DNA of 64,000 bases from Planctomycetota bacterium (GCA_016714045.1 JADJNY010000003.1:310001-374000); one strand, 5' to 3'. Shown: positions 45,216 to 53,901, numbered from the stretch's first letter. The notes: generated by a model not told the origin, from the sequence alone. A program made the numbers and translations.

Positions 45216-45394
45216 CGGTCTCCTCGTGCGGGGCGCGAGCCTACCGTCGCGCTCGGCGCGCGCGCCGGGCATTCCCGCGCACGCCCTGCTGCGCCGGCAT
45301 TTTCCGCTTGTCGGGTCCCGCGGGGAGCGCAAGAATCCGTCGCCCGCGCGCGCTTCGCGCCGGTCCTCGAACCCGGAACCCAACCGCCTCCTGC

Positions 45395-46687
45395 ATGCCT
45401 TCGCTCAGCGTCTTCGGTGCTCAATGGGGGGATGAGGGCAAGGGCAAGCTCATCGATCTGCTCGCGCGCGACGCCGAGTACGTCGTCCGCTATCAGGGCG
45501 GCGCGAACGCCGGCCACACCGTCGTCGTCGGGGGGGAGAAGTACATCCTGCACCTCGTTCCGTCCGGGATCCTGCACCCGGGCAAGGTCAACGTGGTCGG
45601 GAACGGCGTCGCGGTCGACCCGCTCAAGCTGCTCGAGGAGATCGACGGGCTCCGCGCGCGCGGTGTCGCCGTCAGCGGCGCGAACCTGCGGCTCTCCGCG
45701 AGCGCGCACGTGATCTTCGAGCACCACAAGCTGCTCGATCAACTCGCCGAGCGCTGGCGCGGCGAAGGCCGCATCGGCACGACCGGACGCGGCATCGGCC
45801 CCGCGTACGCGGACAAGGCCGCGCGCATCGGGCTGCGCGTGTGCGACCTGCTCGAGCCGGGCCACTGCCGCACGCGGCTCAAGGCGGCGCTCGCCGAGAA
45901 GAACGCGCTCATCCAGAAGGTCCACGGCGAGCGCGCGATCGACCTGGAGGGCCAGCTCGACCGTTACACGTCGCTCGCGGAGCGCCTGCGTCCGTTCGTC
46001 GGCGACACGGGTGCCGAGGTGCGGGCCGCCTTCCGCGCGAAGAAGCGCATCCTGTTCGAGGGCGCGCAGGGCGCGATGCTCGACCTCGATGCCGGCACGT
46101 ACCCGTTCGTCACGTCGTCGAACACGGGTGCTTCGGGCATCCCCGCGGGCGCCCAGGTGCCGCCGCGGATGGTCGAGCGCGTCATCGGCATCGCGAAGGC
46201 CTACTGCACGCGCGTCGGCGAGGGACCGTTCCCGTCCGAGCTCAAGAACGCGACGGGTGACCGGATCCGCGAGCAGGGGCACGAGTACGGCTCGACCACG
46301 GGCCGTCCGCGCCGCTGCGGTTGGTTCGACGTCGTCGCGGCGCGCTTCGCGCTCGAGCTCTCGGGCGCGGACGGTCTGATCGTCACGAACCTCGACGTGC
46401 TCAGCGGGTTCCCCGAGCTCCAGGCCGCGGTCGAGTACGAGCTCGACGGGCGGCGCTTCTCGACGTGGCCCGCGCACCTCGCTCACTTCGACCGCGTCCA
46501 GGCGCGCTACACGACCTTCCCGGGCTGGTCCCAGGACATCACGGGCGTGCGGCGCTTCGAGGACCTGCCGCGCGAAGCGCGCGCGTACGTCGAGTGGCTC
46601 GAGCGCGAGGTCTCCGTGCCGATCGTGATGCTCAGCGTCGGTCCCGAGCGCGACCAGGTCATCCCGCGCGGCTTCCAGCCGCTCTGA
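45395..46687 (+). CDS. purA: Adenylosuccinate synthetase
   Basis: This 430-residue enzyme joins aspartate to IMP using GTP, the first step to AMP. The GTP loop is FGAQWGDEGKGK. Further signatures are YQGGANAGHTVV, GTTGRGIGPAYADKAAR with the catalytic region, ILFEGAQGAMLDLDAGTYPFVTSS, and ELKNATGDRIREQGHEYGSTTGRPRRCGW. Length is normal. It heads a rightward run with uppS and cdsA, separated by 10 and 13 bases. Confidence 0.97.
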   Translation: MPSLSVFGAQWGDEGKGKLIDLLARDAEYVVRYQGGANAGHTVVVGGEKYILHLVPSGILHPGKVNVVGNGVAVDPLKLLEEIDGLRARGVAVSGANLRLSASAHVIFEHHKLLDQLAERWRGEGRIGTTGRGIGPAYADKAARIGLRVCDLLEPGHCRTRLKAALAEKNALIQKVHGERAIDLEGQLDRYTSLAERLRPFVGDTGAEVRAAFRAKKRILFEGAQGAMLDLDAGTYPFVTSSNTGASGIPAGAQVPPRMVERVIGIAKAYCTRVGEGPFPSELKNATGDRIREQGHEYGSTTGRPRRCGWFDVVAARFALELSGADGLIVTNLDVLSGFPELQAAVEYELDGRRFSTWPAHLAHFDRVQARYTTFPGWSQDITGVRRFEDLPREARAYVEWLEREVSVPIVMLSVGPERDQVIPRGFQPL

Positions 46688-46697
46688 TCGCACGCGC

Positions 46698-47471
46698 ATG
46701 GCCCGCCAACCGATCGCCCGGCCTGACTTCGGCGGCCCGTTCCCCGAGCACATCGCGATCATCATGGACGGCAACGGCCGTTGGGCCGAGGGCCAGGGCC
46801 TGCGCCGCGTCTTCGGGCACAAGGAGGGCATCGGCTCCGTGCGCGAGATCACGACGGAGTGCGCGCGGATGGGCGTCGGCAGCCTGACGCTCTACGCGTT
46901 CTCCGTCGAGAACTGGAAGCGCCCCGGGCCCGAGGTGCGCTACCTGATGTCGCTCTTGAAGAAGTTCCTGATCGAGGAGCGGCGCACGTTGATGGACAAC
47001 GGCGTGCGCCTCCGCGCGATCGGGCGCATCTCGGACCTGCCCGCCGGCGTGCTCGAGGAGCTGCGGCGGACCGAGGAGCTGACGAAGGACAACCCGGGCA
47101 TGCTCCTGCGCCTCGCGCTGTCGTACGGGAGCCGCACGGAGCTCGCGGACGCGCTCCGGCACGTCGTGCGCGACGCGAAGGACGGGTTGATCGCGGTCGA
47201 GGACGTCGACGAGGAGACGCTGCGCGACTACCTCTACGACACGACGACGCCCGATCCGGACCTGCTCATCCGCACGGCGGGGGAGATGCGGCTCTCGAAC
47301 TTCCTCCTGTGGCAGATCTCCTACACCGAGTTCTACGTCACGGACGTCTGCTGGCCGCAGTTCCGCAAGACCGAGCTCCTCGCCGCGCTGCGCGACTTCG
47401 CCGGACGCAAGCGCAAGTTTGGCGGCCTGATCGCCGACGTCGCGCCGCCGCGTCGCGCGAAGGAAAGCTGA
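46698..47471 (+). CDS. uppS: Isoprenyl transferase (undecaprenyl diphosphate synthase)
   Basis: This 257-residue cis-prenyltransferase makes the C55 lipid carrier for cell-wall and polysaccharide synthesis. The catalytic Asp is in IAIIMDGNGRWAEGQGL, followed by FGHKEGIGSVREI, LTLYAFSVENWKRP, and LALSYGSRTEL. The C-terminal signature is DPDLLIRTAGEMRLSNFLLW, with E in place of the common G in TAGGExR. The gene is tightly spaced between purA and cdsA. Confidence 0.95.
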   Translation: MARQPIARPDFGGPFPEHIAIIMDGNGRWAEGQGLRRVFGHKEGIGSVREITTECARMGVGSLTLYAFSVENWKRPGPEVRYLMSLLKKFLIEERRTLMDNGVRLRAIGRISDLPAGVLEELRRTEELTKDNPGMLLRLALSYGSRTELADALRHVVRDAKDGLIAVEDVDEETLRDYLYDTTTPDPDLLIRTAGEMRLSNFLLWQISYTEFYVTDVCWPQFRKTELLAALRDFAGRKRKFGGLIADVAPPRRAKES

Positions 47472-47484
47472 CGAGGCGCCGCGC

Positions 47485-48603
47485 ATGCAGCCCGCGGCCG
47501 CGCGTCCCCCGACGAAGGCGCAGAAGATCCTGCGGCGCACGCTCTCGGGCGCGCGCCTCGTCGCCGGGCTCGCGCTGATCCTGTGGCTCACGTCGCGCTC
47601 GAACGACGGCGAGCCCGTGTTCTACACCGCCGCGGCTGTGCTGGCGCTCGCGGTGTGGGAGCTCTCGCGCATGGGCCGCTGCCGCGCGTGGCCCGTGCTC
47701 GCCGTGTTCGTCGCGCCGCTCGCGCTGCTCGCGGCGCTCCACTTCGCCGAGCTGCGCGCCGATCGGCGCGCGCTCGAGCACGCGCTCTTGCCCGAAGCGC
47801 TCGGGGGCGCGTGGCGCGAGAACCTGCTCTACGACTACGCGCTCGCCGGGCTCGTCGCGCTGGGCATGCTCTCGCTCCTGCGCGCGTTCGCGCCGGGCGC
47901 TCGAACGCAGACGGACGCGGGGGCGCGCCCTTCGGCGCTCGGCCTCGGGCTCGCGGTGCTCGGCTACGCGGGCATCGTCGCCGCGATCGTCGCCGTGACG
48001 CGCGATCCGTTCGCCGCGCGCTCCTCGGCGGACGTCGTCGCGCTCGCCGCGGGCGTCGTGGTGCTCGGTGGCCTTCCGCGCCTCGTCCTGTCGCGCGACG
48101 CGCGTGCGGAGGCGCTCGCGCTCACGGGGCTCGCGCTCTGGCTCCTGCCGCCGATCCTCGGGCTTTGGGGCACGTGGCGCGCGTACGCGAGCACCGGGCT
48201 CGTCGCCGTGCTCCTCCTCTCGAAGATCGGCGACACGGCCGGCTACTACTTCGGGAGCTGGCTCGGGAAGACGCATCCGTTCCCCAAGATCAGCCCCGGC
48301 AAGACCACCGCGGGCTGCGTCGCGTCCTTCTGCGCCGCGACCGTGATCGGCGGCGTCTCCGTCGCGACCGGGCTCCTGCCCGACGGTCCGTACGGGCTCC
48401 TCGGCGGGCTCGCCGCGGGGGCCGCGCTCAACCTCGCGGCGCAGGCGGGCGACCTGCTCGAGAGCTGGATCAAGCGCCGCGTCGAGGTGAAGGACTCCTC
48501 GACGTGGTTCGGGCCCTCCGGCGGCCTCCTCGACCAGCTCGACAGCCTGCTCCTCTCGATTCCCGTGGCCGTGCTCCTGTTCCCCGTCCTGTTCCCCCGA
48601 TGA
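47485..48603 (+). CDS. cdsA: Phosphatidate cytidylyltransferase
   Basis: This 372-residue multi-pass membrane enzyme makes CDP-diacylglycerol from phosphatidate and CTP. The C-terminal signature is recognisable: SKIGDTAGYYFGSWLGKTHPF, ISPGKTTAGCVASF, and KRRVEVKDSSTWFGPSGGLLDQLDSL. The last differs from the usual KDSG..LPGHGG..DR..S at several positions but keeps KDS, G..GG and D..DS. It follows uppS by 13 bases, the usual order in many bacteria. Confidence 0.9.
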   Translation: MQPAAARPPTKAQKILRRTLSGARLVAGLALILWLTSRSNDGEPVFYTAAAVLALAVWELSRMGRCRAWPVLAVFVAPLALLAALHFAELRADRRALEHALLPEALGGAWRENLLYDYALAGLVALGMLSLLRAFAPGARTQTDAGARPSALGLGLAVLGYAGIVAAIVAVTRDPFAARSSADVVALAAGVVVLGGLPRLVLSRDARAEALALTGLALWLLPPILGLWGTWRAYASTGLVAVLLLSKIGDTAGYYFGSWLGKTHPFPKISPGKTTAGCVASFCAATVIGGVSVATGLLPDGPYGLLGGLAAGAALNLAAQAGDLLESWIKRRVEVKDSSTWFGPSGGLLDQLDSLLLSIPVAVLLFPVLFPR

Positions 48604-48669
48604 GAGGGGTGGTTTGACAGGCGCCACGGTGCGCTCGATCCTCTCGCCTCCACGCCACGAAGGAGCCGC

Positions 48670-49938
48670 TTGACCGAGATCACGATCCCCCTGCGTTCGC
48701 ACGACGAAGCGATCCTCGTCCTCGGCCCGTACGACCGGTACGCGAAGCTCCTGCGCCAGGACCTGAACATCGAGATCACCACGCGGCGCGGCAACCTGCG
48801 CATCGCGGGCGAGGACGAGAGCGTGCAGGAGGCGCGCCGCCGGATCGAGCACCTGCTCGGCAAGGCGCGCAAGGGGCGCGAGCTCCCGACCCAGGAGATC
48901 GAGGAGATCCTGCTCGGGCTCGATCACAAGCAGCCACCGACCGCGCCTCCCGCGCGCGCCGGGACGAACCGCGGCTCGAATCCGCCGTACCGCGTCGTGC
49001 GTCCTGGGCTCGCGCCGCGCGCGGGCGGCGCGAACGGCCCGCGAGCGCGGAGCACGCCCAGCGACGATCGCGAGCACGCCGAAGGCGGCGTCACGAACCA
49101 GCCGCCGCGGATCGATCCCGCCGCGCCGCCGCCGCGCATCACGCGCATGCCGATCGTCACGCCGCGCACGGAGAACCAGCGCCGCTACGTCGAGCTGATG
49201 GACAAGCACTCGCTCGTGTTCGGCGTCGGGCCCGCCGGCACGGGCAAGACGTATCTCGCCGTCGTCATGGCGATCCAAGCGCTGCGTTCGGGGCGCTGCA
49301 AGCGGCTCGTGATCACGCGCCCGGTCGTCGAGGCCGGCGAGCGCCTCGGCTTCCTGCCGGGCGACGTGCAGGCGAAGTTGAATCCGTACATGCGGCCGAT
49401 CTACGACGCGCTGTTCGACCTGCTCGACTTCGAAGAGGTGCAGCGGCTCGAGGAGACCGGCGTGATCGAGGTCGCGCCGCTCGCGTTCATGCGCGGGCGC
49501 ACGCTGGCGCACTCGTTCGCGATCCTCGACGAAGGGCAGAACACGAGCATCGCGCAGATGAAGATGTTCCTCACGCGCCTGGGCGAGGGCTCGCGGATGG
49601 TCGTCACGGGCGACCCGACGCAGAACGACCTCGAGGGCGGCGTGAAGAGCGGGCTGCTCGACGCGCTCGCGCGCTTCCGAGGGTTCGACGGGATCGGCCT
49701 GCTCGAGTTCGGCCTGCAGGACATCGTGCGCCATCCGCTCGTCGAGCGCATCGTGCGCGCGTACGAGGGACCGGCGCGGGAGCGCGGCCCCGAGGGGCCC
49801 GATCGGACCGAGCGTCCGGACCGGGGCGAGCGCTTCGACCGGACCGACCGCGGCGACCGCGGGGAAGACGACGATCGCCCCGACCGGGGCGGTCCGCCGG
49901 ATCGCACGCATCGACCGGGTCGTGGAGGACGTCGGTGA
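48670..49938 (+). CDS. phoH: PhoH family ATPase (YbeZ-like)
   Basis: This 422-residue cytoplasmic protein has a KH-like N-terminal region and a basic Pro/Arg-rich linker. The PhoH domain has Walker A GPAGTGKTYLAVVMA, ITRPVVEAGERLGFLPGD, MRGRTLAHSFAILDEGQNTS (Walker B) and VVTGDPTQNDL. The last about 50 residues are a repetitive Asp/Arg/Gly tail (DRTDRGDRGED), not usual in the family and probably disordered. It starts at TTG 48670 behind AAGGAG. It overlaps ybeY, its standard partner in rRNA processing. Confidence 0.93.
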   Translation: MTEITIPLRSHDEAILVLGPYDRYAKLLRQDLNIEITTRRGNLRIAGEDESVQEARRRIEHLLGKARKGRELPTQEIEEILLGLDHKQPPTAPPARAGTNRGSNPPYRVVRPGLAPRAGGANGPRARSTPSDDREHAEGGVTNQPPRIDPAAPPPRITRMPIVTPRTENQRRYVELMDKHSLVFGVGPAGTGKTYLAVVMAIQALRSGRCKRLVITRPVVEAGERLGFLPGDVQAKLNPYMRPIYDALFDLLDFEEVQRLEETGVIEVAPLAFMRGRTLAHSFAILDEGQNTSIAQMKMFLTRLGEGSRMVVTGDPTQNDLEGGVKSGLLDALARFRGFDGIGLLEFGLQDIVRHPLVERIVRAYEGPARERGPEGPDRTERPDRGERFDRTDRGDRGEDDDRPDRGGPPDRTHRPGRGGRR

Positions 49939-50417
49939 CGCGCGCGCCGCGGCGCTCCGGCGCCCGGACCCGCGTGCCGCCGATGCCGATCCTCCGGCGC
50001 GTCCGGTTCGACCGGTTGGACGACCGCGAAGTGCGCCGGATCGTGCGCGCGGCCCTGGCGCACGGCGGCCGCCCCGACGCGCGCGTCGGCGTGGTGTTGA
50101 TGGGGGACGCCGAACTCGCGCGCCTGCACGAGGAGCACCTCGGCGACCCGTCGCTGACGGACGTCATCGCGTTCGACCTCGGCGCGGACGGCGGGCTCGC
50201 GGGGGAGATCTGCTGTTCGGTCGCGTGCGCGCGGCGCGTCGCGCGGAGCCGCGGCGTGCCGGTGGAGAGGGAGCTCGCGCTCTACCTCGTACACGGCGCG
50301 CTCCATCTTTGCGGGCACGACGACCACGCGCCGCGCGCGCGGACGCGCATGCGCGCGGCGGAGCGTGCCGTGCTCGCGGCGCTCGGCTACCCCGACGATC
50401 CGCTGCCGCATCCTTGA
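49935..50417 (+). CDS. ybeY: Endoribonuclease YbeY (rRNA maturation factor)
   Basis: This metal-dependent RNase for 16S rRNA 3' maturation and ribosome quality control has 160 residues from GTG 49935, which overlaps the phoH stop (GTGA) and follows GGAGG. An ATG at 49983 is an alternative. Family features are GVVLMGDAELARLHEEHLGD, LTDVIAFDLG and the zinc site LVHGALHLCGHDDH. The end of that site is GHDDH rather than the common GYDH, so the third ligand is shifted by one or replaced by Asp. Confidence 0.93.
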   Translation: MTRAPRRSGARTRVPPMPILRRVRFDRLDDREVRRIVRAALAHGGRPDARVGVVLMGDAELARLHEEHLGDPSLTDVIAFDLGADGGLAGEICCSVACARRVARSRGVPVERELALYLVHGALHLCGHDDHAPRARTRMRAAERAVLAALGYPDDPLPHP

Positions 50418-50455
50418 TCCGCGCGGCGGACGGTCACGACGACGCATTTTTTTTT
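50418..50455 (+). terminator. Weak stem followed by a run of nine T
   Basis: A 5-base-pair stem (TCCGC/GCGGA) just after the ybeY stop is followed, 16 bases on, by nine T at 50447-50455. The T-run is unusual for this sequence. The gap between stem and T-run makes intrinsic termination uncertain. Confidence 0.35.
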
Positions 50456-50588
50456 CGCGCCGTCGCACGCGCGCGTGTCATCTCCGGGAGCGCGCAGCGT
50501 CGGCGCGTTTCCTCGGGAGTTTTTCGCGCGCGCGCGAGCGTGTGTGCACCGGCTCGCTCGCTCGGTGCAACGGGGACGAGAACGAAAC

Positions 50589-50616
50589 TTGATCCGGCCG
50601 CGCGTTTCGCTACCTA
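50589..50616 (+). promoter_or_regulatory. Candidate sigma-factor gene promoter TTGATC-16-TACCTA
   Basis: TTGATC (50589-50594) and TACCTA (50611-50616) are 16 bases apart and about 55 bases before the sigma-factor ATG. The match is partial. Confidence 0.3.
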
Positions 50617-50671
50617 CTCCTTCACGCGTCGTCGCACCGAGCTCCCTGCGTGCGGCGACGACGCCCTGGCG

Positions 50672-51553
50672 ATGGACGTGCAACTCTCCGCGGACTCGGC
50701 TCCAAAGCTCGAAGCCTCTGTGCTCCGTGCCGCCCCGGCGCGCGCCCGCGCGAAGGGGCCGCGTCCGGTCGCGCGACGGCGTGCTCTGCGCGCGCCCCGA
50801 CCGCTCGCATTGGACGAACTGTGGCGGCGCTACGCCGCCCGGCGTGACGATGCGACGCGCAACCTGCTCGTCGAGCGGTACCAGACGTTCGTCGCGGAGA
50901 TCGTGCGGCATTTCGCGCAGCGGCTGCCGCGCTCGGTCGACCGCGGGGACCTCGGGACGGCCTCGAACGTCGGCTTGATGGCCGCGATCGAGGGCTTCGA
51001 CCCGTCGCGCGGGGTCCGCTTCGAGTCGTACTGCGAGCTGCGCGTGAAGGGGGCGCTCCTCGACGAGCTGCGCAGCCAGGACTGGCTCCCACGCCCCTGG
51101 CGCCAGCGCATCGAGCAGCACAAGCGCGTCGTCGAGCGGCTCCGGGCCGAGCTCGCCCGGGATCCGGACGAGGGCGAGGTGGCGCGCGCGATGGAGCTCC
51201 CGCTGGCCGAGTACCGCCAGTTCTTCGGCGTCGGCCTGCCCGGCGCGCCGAGCGGTGGCCTCACCTCCGCACACGACGACGACGAAGCCTTCCCGGGCCT
51301 CGACATCGTCGCCGCCGCGGACGACGGCGGCACCGCGGAGGACAAGCTGACCCGCGAGGAAATCCTGCGCCTGGTCGCGCAGCGCCTCACCGTGCAGGAG
51401 TACCGGCTCGTCTACCTGAAATACTGGGAGGAGCTCTCGATGCGCGAGATCGGCGCCTTGATGCACCTCTCGGAATCGCGCGTGTGCAAGATGCACCAGA
51501 AGCTGCTGGAGCGGTTGTCGGAGCGGCTCGGCGGCGACGTGCGGAACGCCTGA
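50672..51553 (+). CDS. FliA/WhiG-type alternative sigma factor
   Basis: This 293-residue sigma-70 family protein lacks region 1. Region 2 is seen in LLVERYQTFVAEIVRHFAQRL, DLGTASNVGLMAAIEGFDPS and RFESYCELRVKGALLDELRSQDW, the last typical of the FliA/sigma-28 group (xxRIRGAMLDELRxxDW). Region 3 includes LRAELARDPDEGEVARAM. Region 4 is TVQEYRLVYLKYWEELSMREIG and LSESRVCKMHQKLLERLSERL. Flagellar genes are not nearby, so the regulon is unknown. Its 3' end, including the stop codon, lies in a 57-base tandem repeat. Confidence 0.9.
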   Translation: MDVQLSADSAPKLEASVLRAAPARARAKGPRPVARRRALRAPRPLALDELWRRYAARRDDATRNLLVERYQTFVAEIVRHFAQRLPRSVDRGDLGTASNVGLMAAIEGFDPSRGVRFESYCELRVKGALLDELRSQDWLPRPWRQRIEQHKRVVERLRAELARDPDEGEVARAMELPLAEYRQFFGVGLPGAPSGGLTSAHDDDEAFPGLDIVAAADDGGTAEDKLTREEILRLVAQRLTVQEYRLVYLKYWEELSMREIGALMHLSESRVCKMHQKLLERLSERLGGDVRNA

Positions 51554-51671
51554 GCGCCCACGAGCCGCGACAGGCTCGTCCGGCTCGGCGGCGACGTGCG
51601 GAACGCCTGAGCGCCCACGAGCCGCGACAGGCTCGTCCGGCTCGGCGGCGACGTGCGGAACGCCTGAGCGC
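51524..51671 (+). repeat. 57-base tandem repeat of the sigma-factor gene 3' end
   Basis: Two complete copies (51524-51580, 51581-51637) and a third partial copy (51638-51671) are identical. Each unit contains the last codons (RLGGDVRNA), the TGA stop and a 7-base-pair hairpin (ACGAGCC/GGCTCGT). The unit is 19 codons, so the frame is kept across copies, but translation stops in the first. Confidence 0.95.
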
Positions 51672-51690
51672 ACTCCCCTCCGAGCCAACG

Positions 51691-51846
51691 CGCTCGATGC
51701 TGAGAGACCCTAGAACCCCGCGCGAGCCCGGGCCGGTCCTCCGGCCCGGGCTCGTGCGGGGTCCGTGATGCGAAGCACACGCGTGTGCTCCGTTGCGTCC
51801 CTTGCTCCGCGTCGTCCCACCTGGCAGCGCCGCTCCCGATCGACAC
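51691..51846. repeat. Dispersed hairpin repeat, copy B
   Basis: It matches copy A at 33584-33738 in the same order: CGCTCGATGCTGAG lead, long hairpin (51713-51764, loop TCCT), AGCACAC/GTGTG stem, TCCGTTGCGTCCCT, and a closing CGCTCCCGATCGACAC. Differences in the stem are mostly pairing-compatible. It lies just downstream of the sigma-factor gene. Confidence 0.85.
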
Positions 51847-51891
51847 GTACCTCCGCGGACCAACTCACACCACCGCGCTCCACCCCCGACC

Positions 51892-51931
51892 AAAAAAAGC
51901 GGGAGCCCGAGGCGCGACCCCGGACTCCCGC
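51892..51931 (-). terminator. Leftward intrinsic terminator without a nearby gene
   Basis: On the minus strand, a GCGGGAG-based stem (51899-51931, about ten pairs with one mismatch) is followed by seven T (51892-51898). It is a classical terminator for leftward transcription. The nearest leftward coding gene ends 970 bases away at 52900. Confidence 0.7.
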
Positions 51932-52899
51932 ACGATTCCGACACAGACCCGCAATTTCAGACGGGTCCGGACTCCGCCGTACCCTGGCGTGGCCAAGGCA
52001 CTCCCCATGGCGGATGTCGTGCGTCGCGAACGACGCTTGCGTCGGAAGGCGCGATGCGCCGGGCCTGTCCCCACGGGCCCGAACGCTGCGCAGCTCCTCC
52101 TTCACGAGACGACACGCCTAGTCCCCACGAGGCGGCCATCTCATCTCCTCCACGCACGTCGAGCCTGGTTCCCCAACCCGGCCCGAGCGTGTTTCGTGAC
52201 GCCGTTCGCACGGCATCGCGAGCTTCGAACAGGATCTCTCCCCGAGATCCCCCTGCCGTATCTGCCCACTTCGTCGTCGGCTCCGCGCCGCACGTCGCGA
52301 CCGCGAGCGGCGCGACGTTGGAAGGAAGGCGAACTCGGTTCGAGACGACGACGTGGCTCACTGCGGCATTTCGCCACCGCTGCAGGCACGTCTTCGGAGC
52401 TTCGGGCTTCATCGTCTCGTTGGTCCTGGGGTTCGCCGTGCCGGGCACGCGAACCACCTCGGGAGAGGCCCGCCCTGCCCGCGCCAAGAGCGCGCGGACA
52501 GGGCGGCGAACGAGGGAGGGAGAAGCGTCAAGCACTCCGTTCCCAGGATCGTCAGAGCCCGAGGCGGGTCGGAAACCCGTCTGCCCTCGGATGACGTCCG
52601 GTAACGGACTGATGACTTCGGCGGCTCGGCTGTCCGTCCGCTCGCGCGGCGAGGACCCGTGGCTTTGCGCGCCAGCGTCTCCGCTGGGTTGCCCTTGTCA
52701 CGTCATCGAAAGGCGGGCAAGGATACATACGAAATCGCAAACAGGCAAACCGGCCGTGGCGAGTTTCGAATCGGAAGCGCGAAGAGCGACTCGAAGCTCA
52801 TGTCCAGCATTGACTTGCGCCTGCCATCTCCCTCGTTCGTAGCCCCTCGGTGCAGGGCCTCTCAACACCCCGAAATTCCTTCCGGAGGCGCGCCTCTGC
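51932..52899. other. 968-base region with no convincing protein gene and clustered stem-loops
   Basis: Open frames exist on both strands, but none has recognisable motifs, a signal peptide or a ribosome-binding site. G+C is lower than in adjacent genes (65% at 52201-52260, 60% at 52741-52800). Six short, near-perfect hairpins lie within 260 bases: 52431-52454, 52457-52468, 52470-52506 (8+6 pairs), 52559-52590, 52596-52609, and 52672-52687. A leftward terminator closes the region. It could be a structured non-coding RNA on the minus strand, a long untranslated region of the cysteine-synthase-like gene, or a decayed insertion. Confidence 0.45.
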
Positions 52900-53901
52900 T
52901 CAGGCCGGGAGGAGCAGCGCGCAGCGGGTGCGGCACTCCGTCCGGCGCGGGCAGTGCGCCCGCCCGGTGTGGCCTTCGCCGAGCCCGGACGAGGCGTACC
53001 GTTCCCCGCCCTCCGGCCACACGGTCGCGACGACCCCGCCGCGCGCGGCGCGTCGGCGGGCGGCGAGGTGGTTCGCGCCCGCGCTGCGGCCGACGCAGTA
53101 GCCGCGCGCGTGCAGGCGCTCCGCCTCCGCGTGCGCCTCGGCGGTCGTGACGCGCTCGATCGCGTCGACGGCGCCCGCGGCCGCGCGCGCGCGCTCGGGC
53201 ACGCCCTCGAGGCCGAGGATGCCGTGCTCGACCGACGCCGAGCCCGCGCGCGCCTCGGCTTCGAACGGGAGGACGGCGACGAGCTCGACCTGCGGCCAGC
53301 GCGCGCGCAGCGCCGCGCCGACCCCGCGCAGCGTCGCGCCGGAGCCGACGCCCGCGACGAACGCGGCGAGCCGGGTGACGCGGGCCGCGACGAGCGCGTC
53401 GACGAGCTCGCGTCCTGTCGTCTGCGCGTGGCAACGCTCGACGTCCGCGCGCGAGGCGGCCGGGATCCACGTGCCGGGCGCACCTCGGTGCGCGTCGCGC
53501 CGACGGCGGGCCTCGGCGAGGCCGCCCGCGCGCGGCACGACGACGACGTCCGCGTCGAGGGAGCGGATCATCGCGGCGCGTTCGAGCGTCGACGGCTCGA
53601 TCGCCGCGGCGTCCGTGCGCGCCGCGCGCGACGTCTCGGGACGCGCGGGCTCGGCGAGGTAGATCCGGACGCGAAAGCCGAGCTCCCGCCCGACGAGCGC
53701 GTACGCGATGCCCGCGTTGCCCGTCGTCGCCTCGACGATCGTGTCGCCGTGGACGAGCTCACCGCGCTGGATCGCCTCTTCGACGAGGAAGCGCGCGACG
53801 CGGTCCTTGATGCTGCCGCCCGGGTTCGCGCACTCGAGCTGCGCGTGCACGCCGTCGACGGTCTGGAGAGGAGTGCGACCGATGCGGAAGAGGACACCCA
53901 T
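52900..53901 (-). CDS. Cysteine synthase-like PLP-dependent enzyme
   Basis: This 333-residue fold-type II PLP enzyme has the Schiff-base lysine in ECANPGGSIKDRVARFL, the substrate loop EATTGNAGIAYALVGRELGF and the phosphate-binding glycine loop VAGVGSGATLRGVG, which is a variant of GTGGT. The C-terminus contains RSAGANHLAARR, then a short cysteine-containing tail (CPRRTECRTRC). The enzyme probably uses O-acetylserine or a related substrate with sulfide, but it diverges from CysK/CysM in several loops. ATG 53901 was chosen over 53916. It may connect with the sulfate importer at 6-10 kb, but there is no direct evidence. Confidence 0.85.
   Translation of the reverse strand: MGVLFRIGRTPLQTVDGVHAQLECANPGGSIKDRVARFLVEEAIQRGELVHGDTIVEATTGNAGIAYALVGRELGFRVRIYLAEPARPETSRAARTDAAAIEPSTLERAAMIRSLDADVVVVPRAGGLAEARRRRDAHRGAPGTWIPAASRADVERCHAQTTGRELVDALVAARVTRLAAFVAGVGSGATLRGVGAALRARWPQVELVAVLPFEAEARAGSASVEHGILGLEGVPERARAAAGAVDAIERVTTAEAHAEAERLHARGYCVGRSAGANHLAARRRAARGGVVATVWPEGGERYASSGLGEGHTGRAHCPRRTECRTRCALLLPA

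Noticed and set aside
45216..45383. Upstream extension of the SEC-C protein
   Set aside because: The added 56 residues are low-complexity and overlap the purA upstream region. The SEC-C motif starts right after the ATG at 45215, which has a good ribosome-binding site.
51524..51671. CRISPR array
   Set aside because: The repeat units are directly adjacent with no variable spacers, and no cas gene is present.
51793..52842. Rightward 349-codon frame in the orphan region
   Set aside because: It has no ribosome-binding site, no motif and low-complexity start. Competing frames of similar quality exist on both strands, and it reads through the terminator and hairpins.
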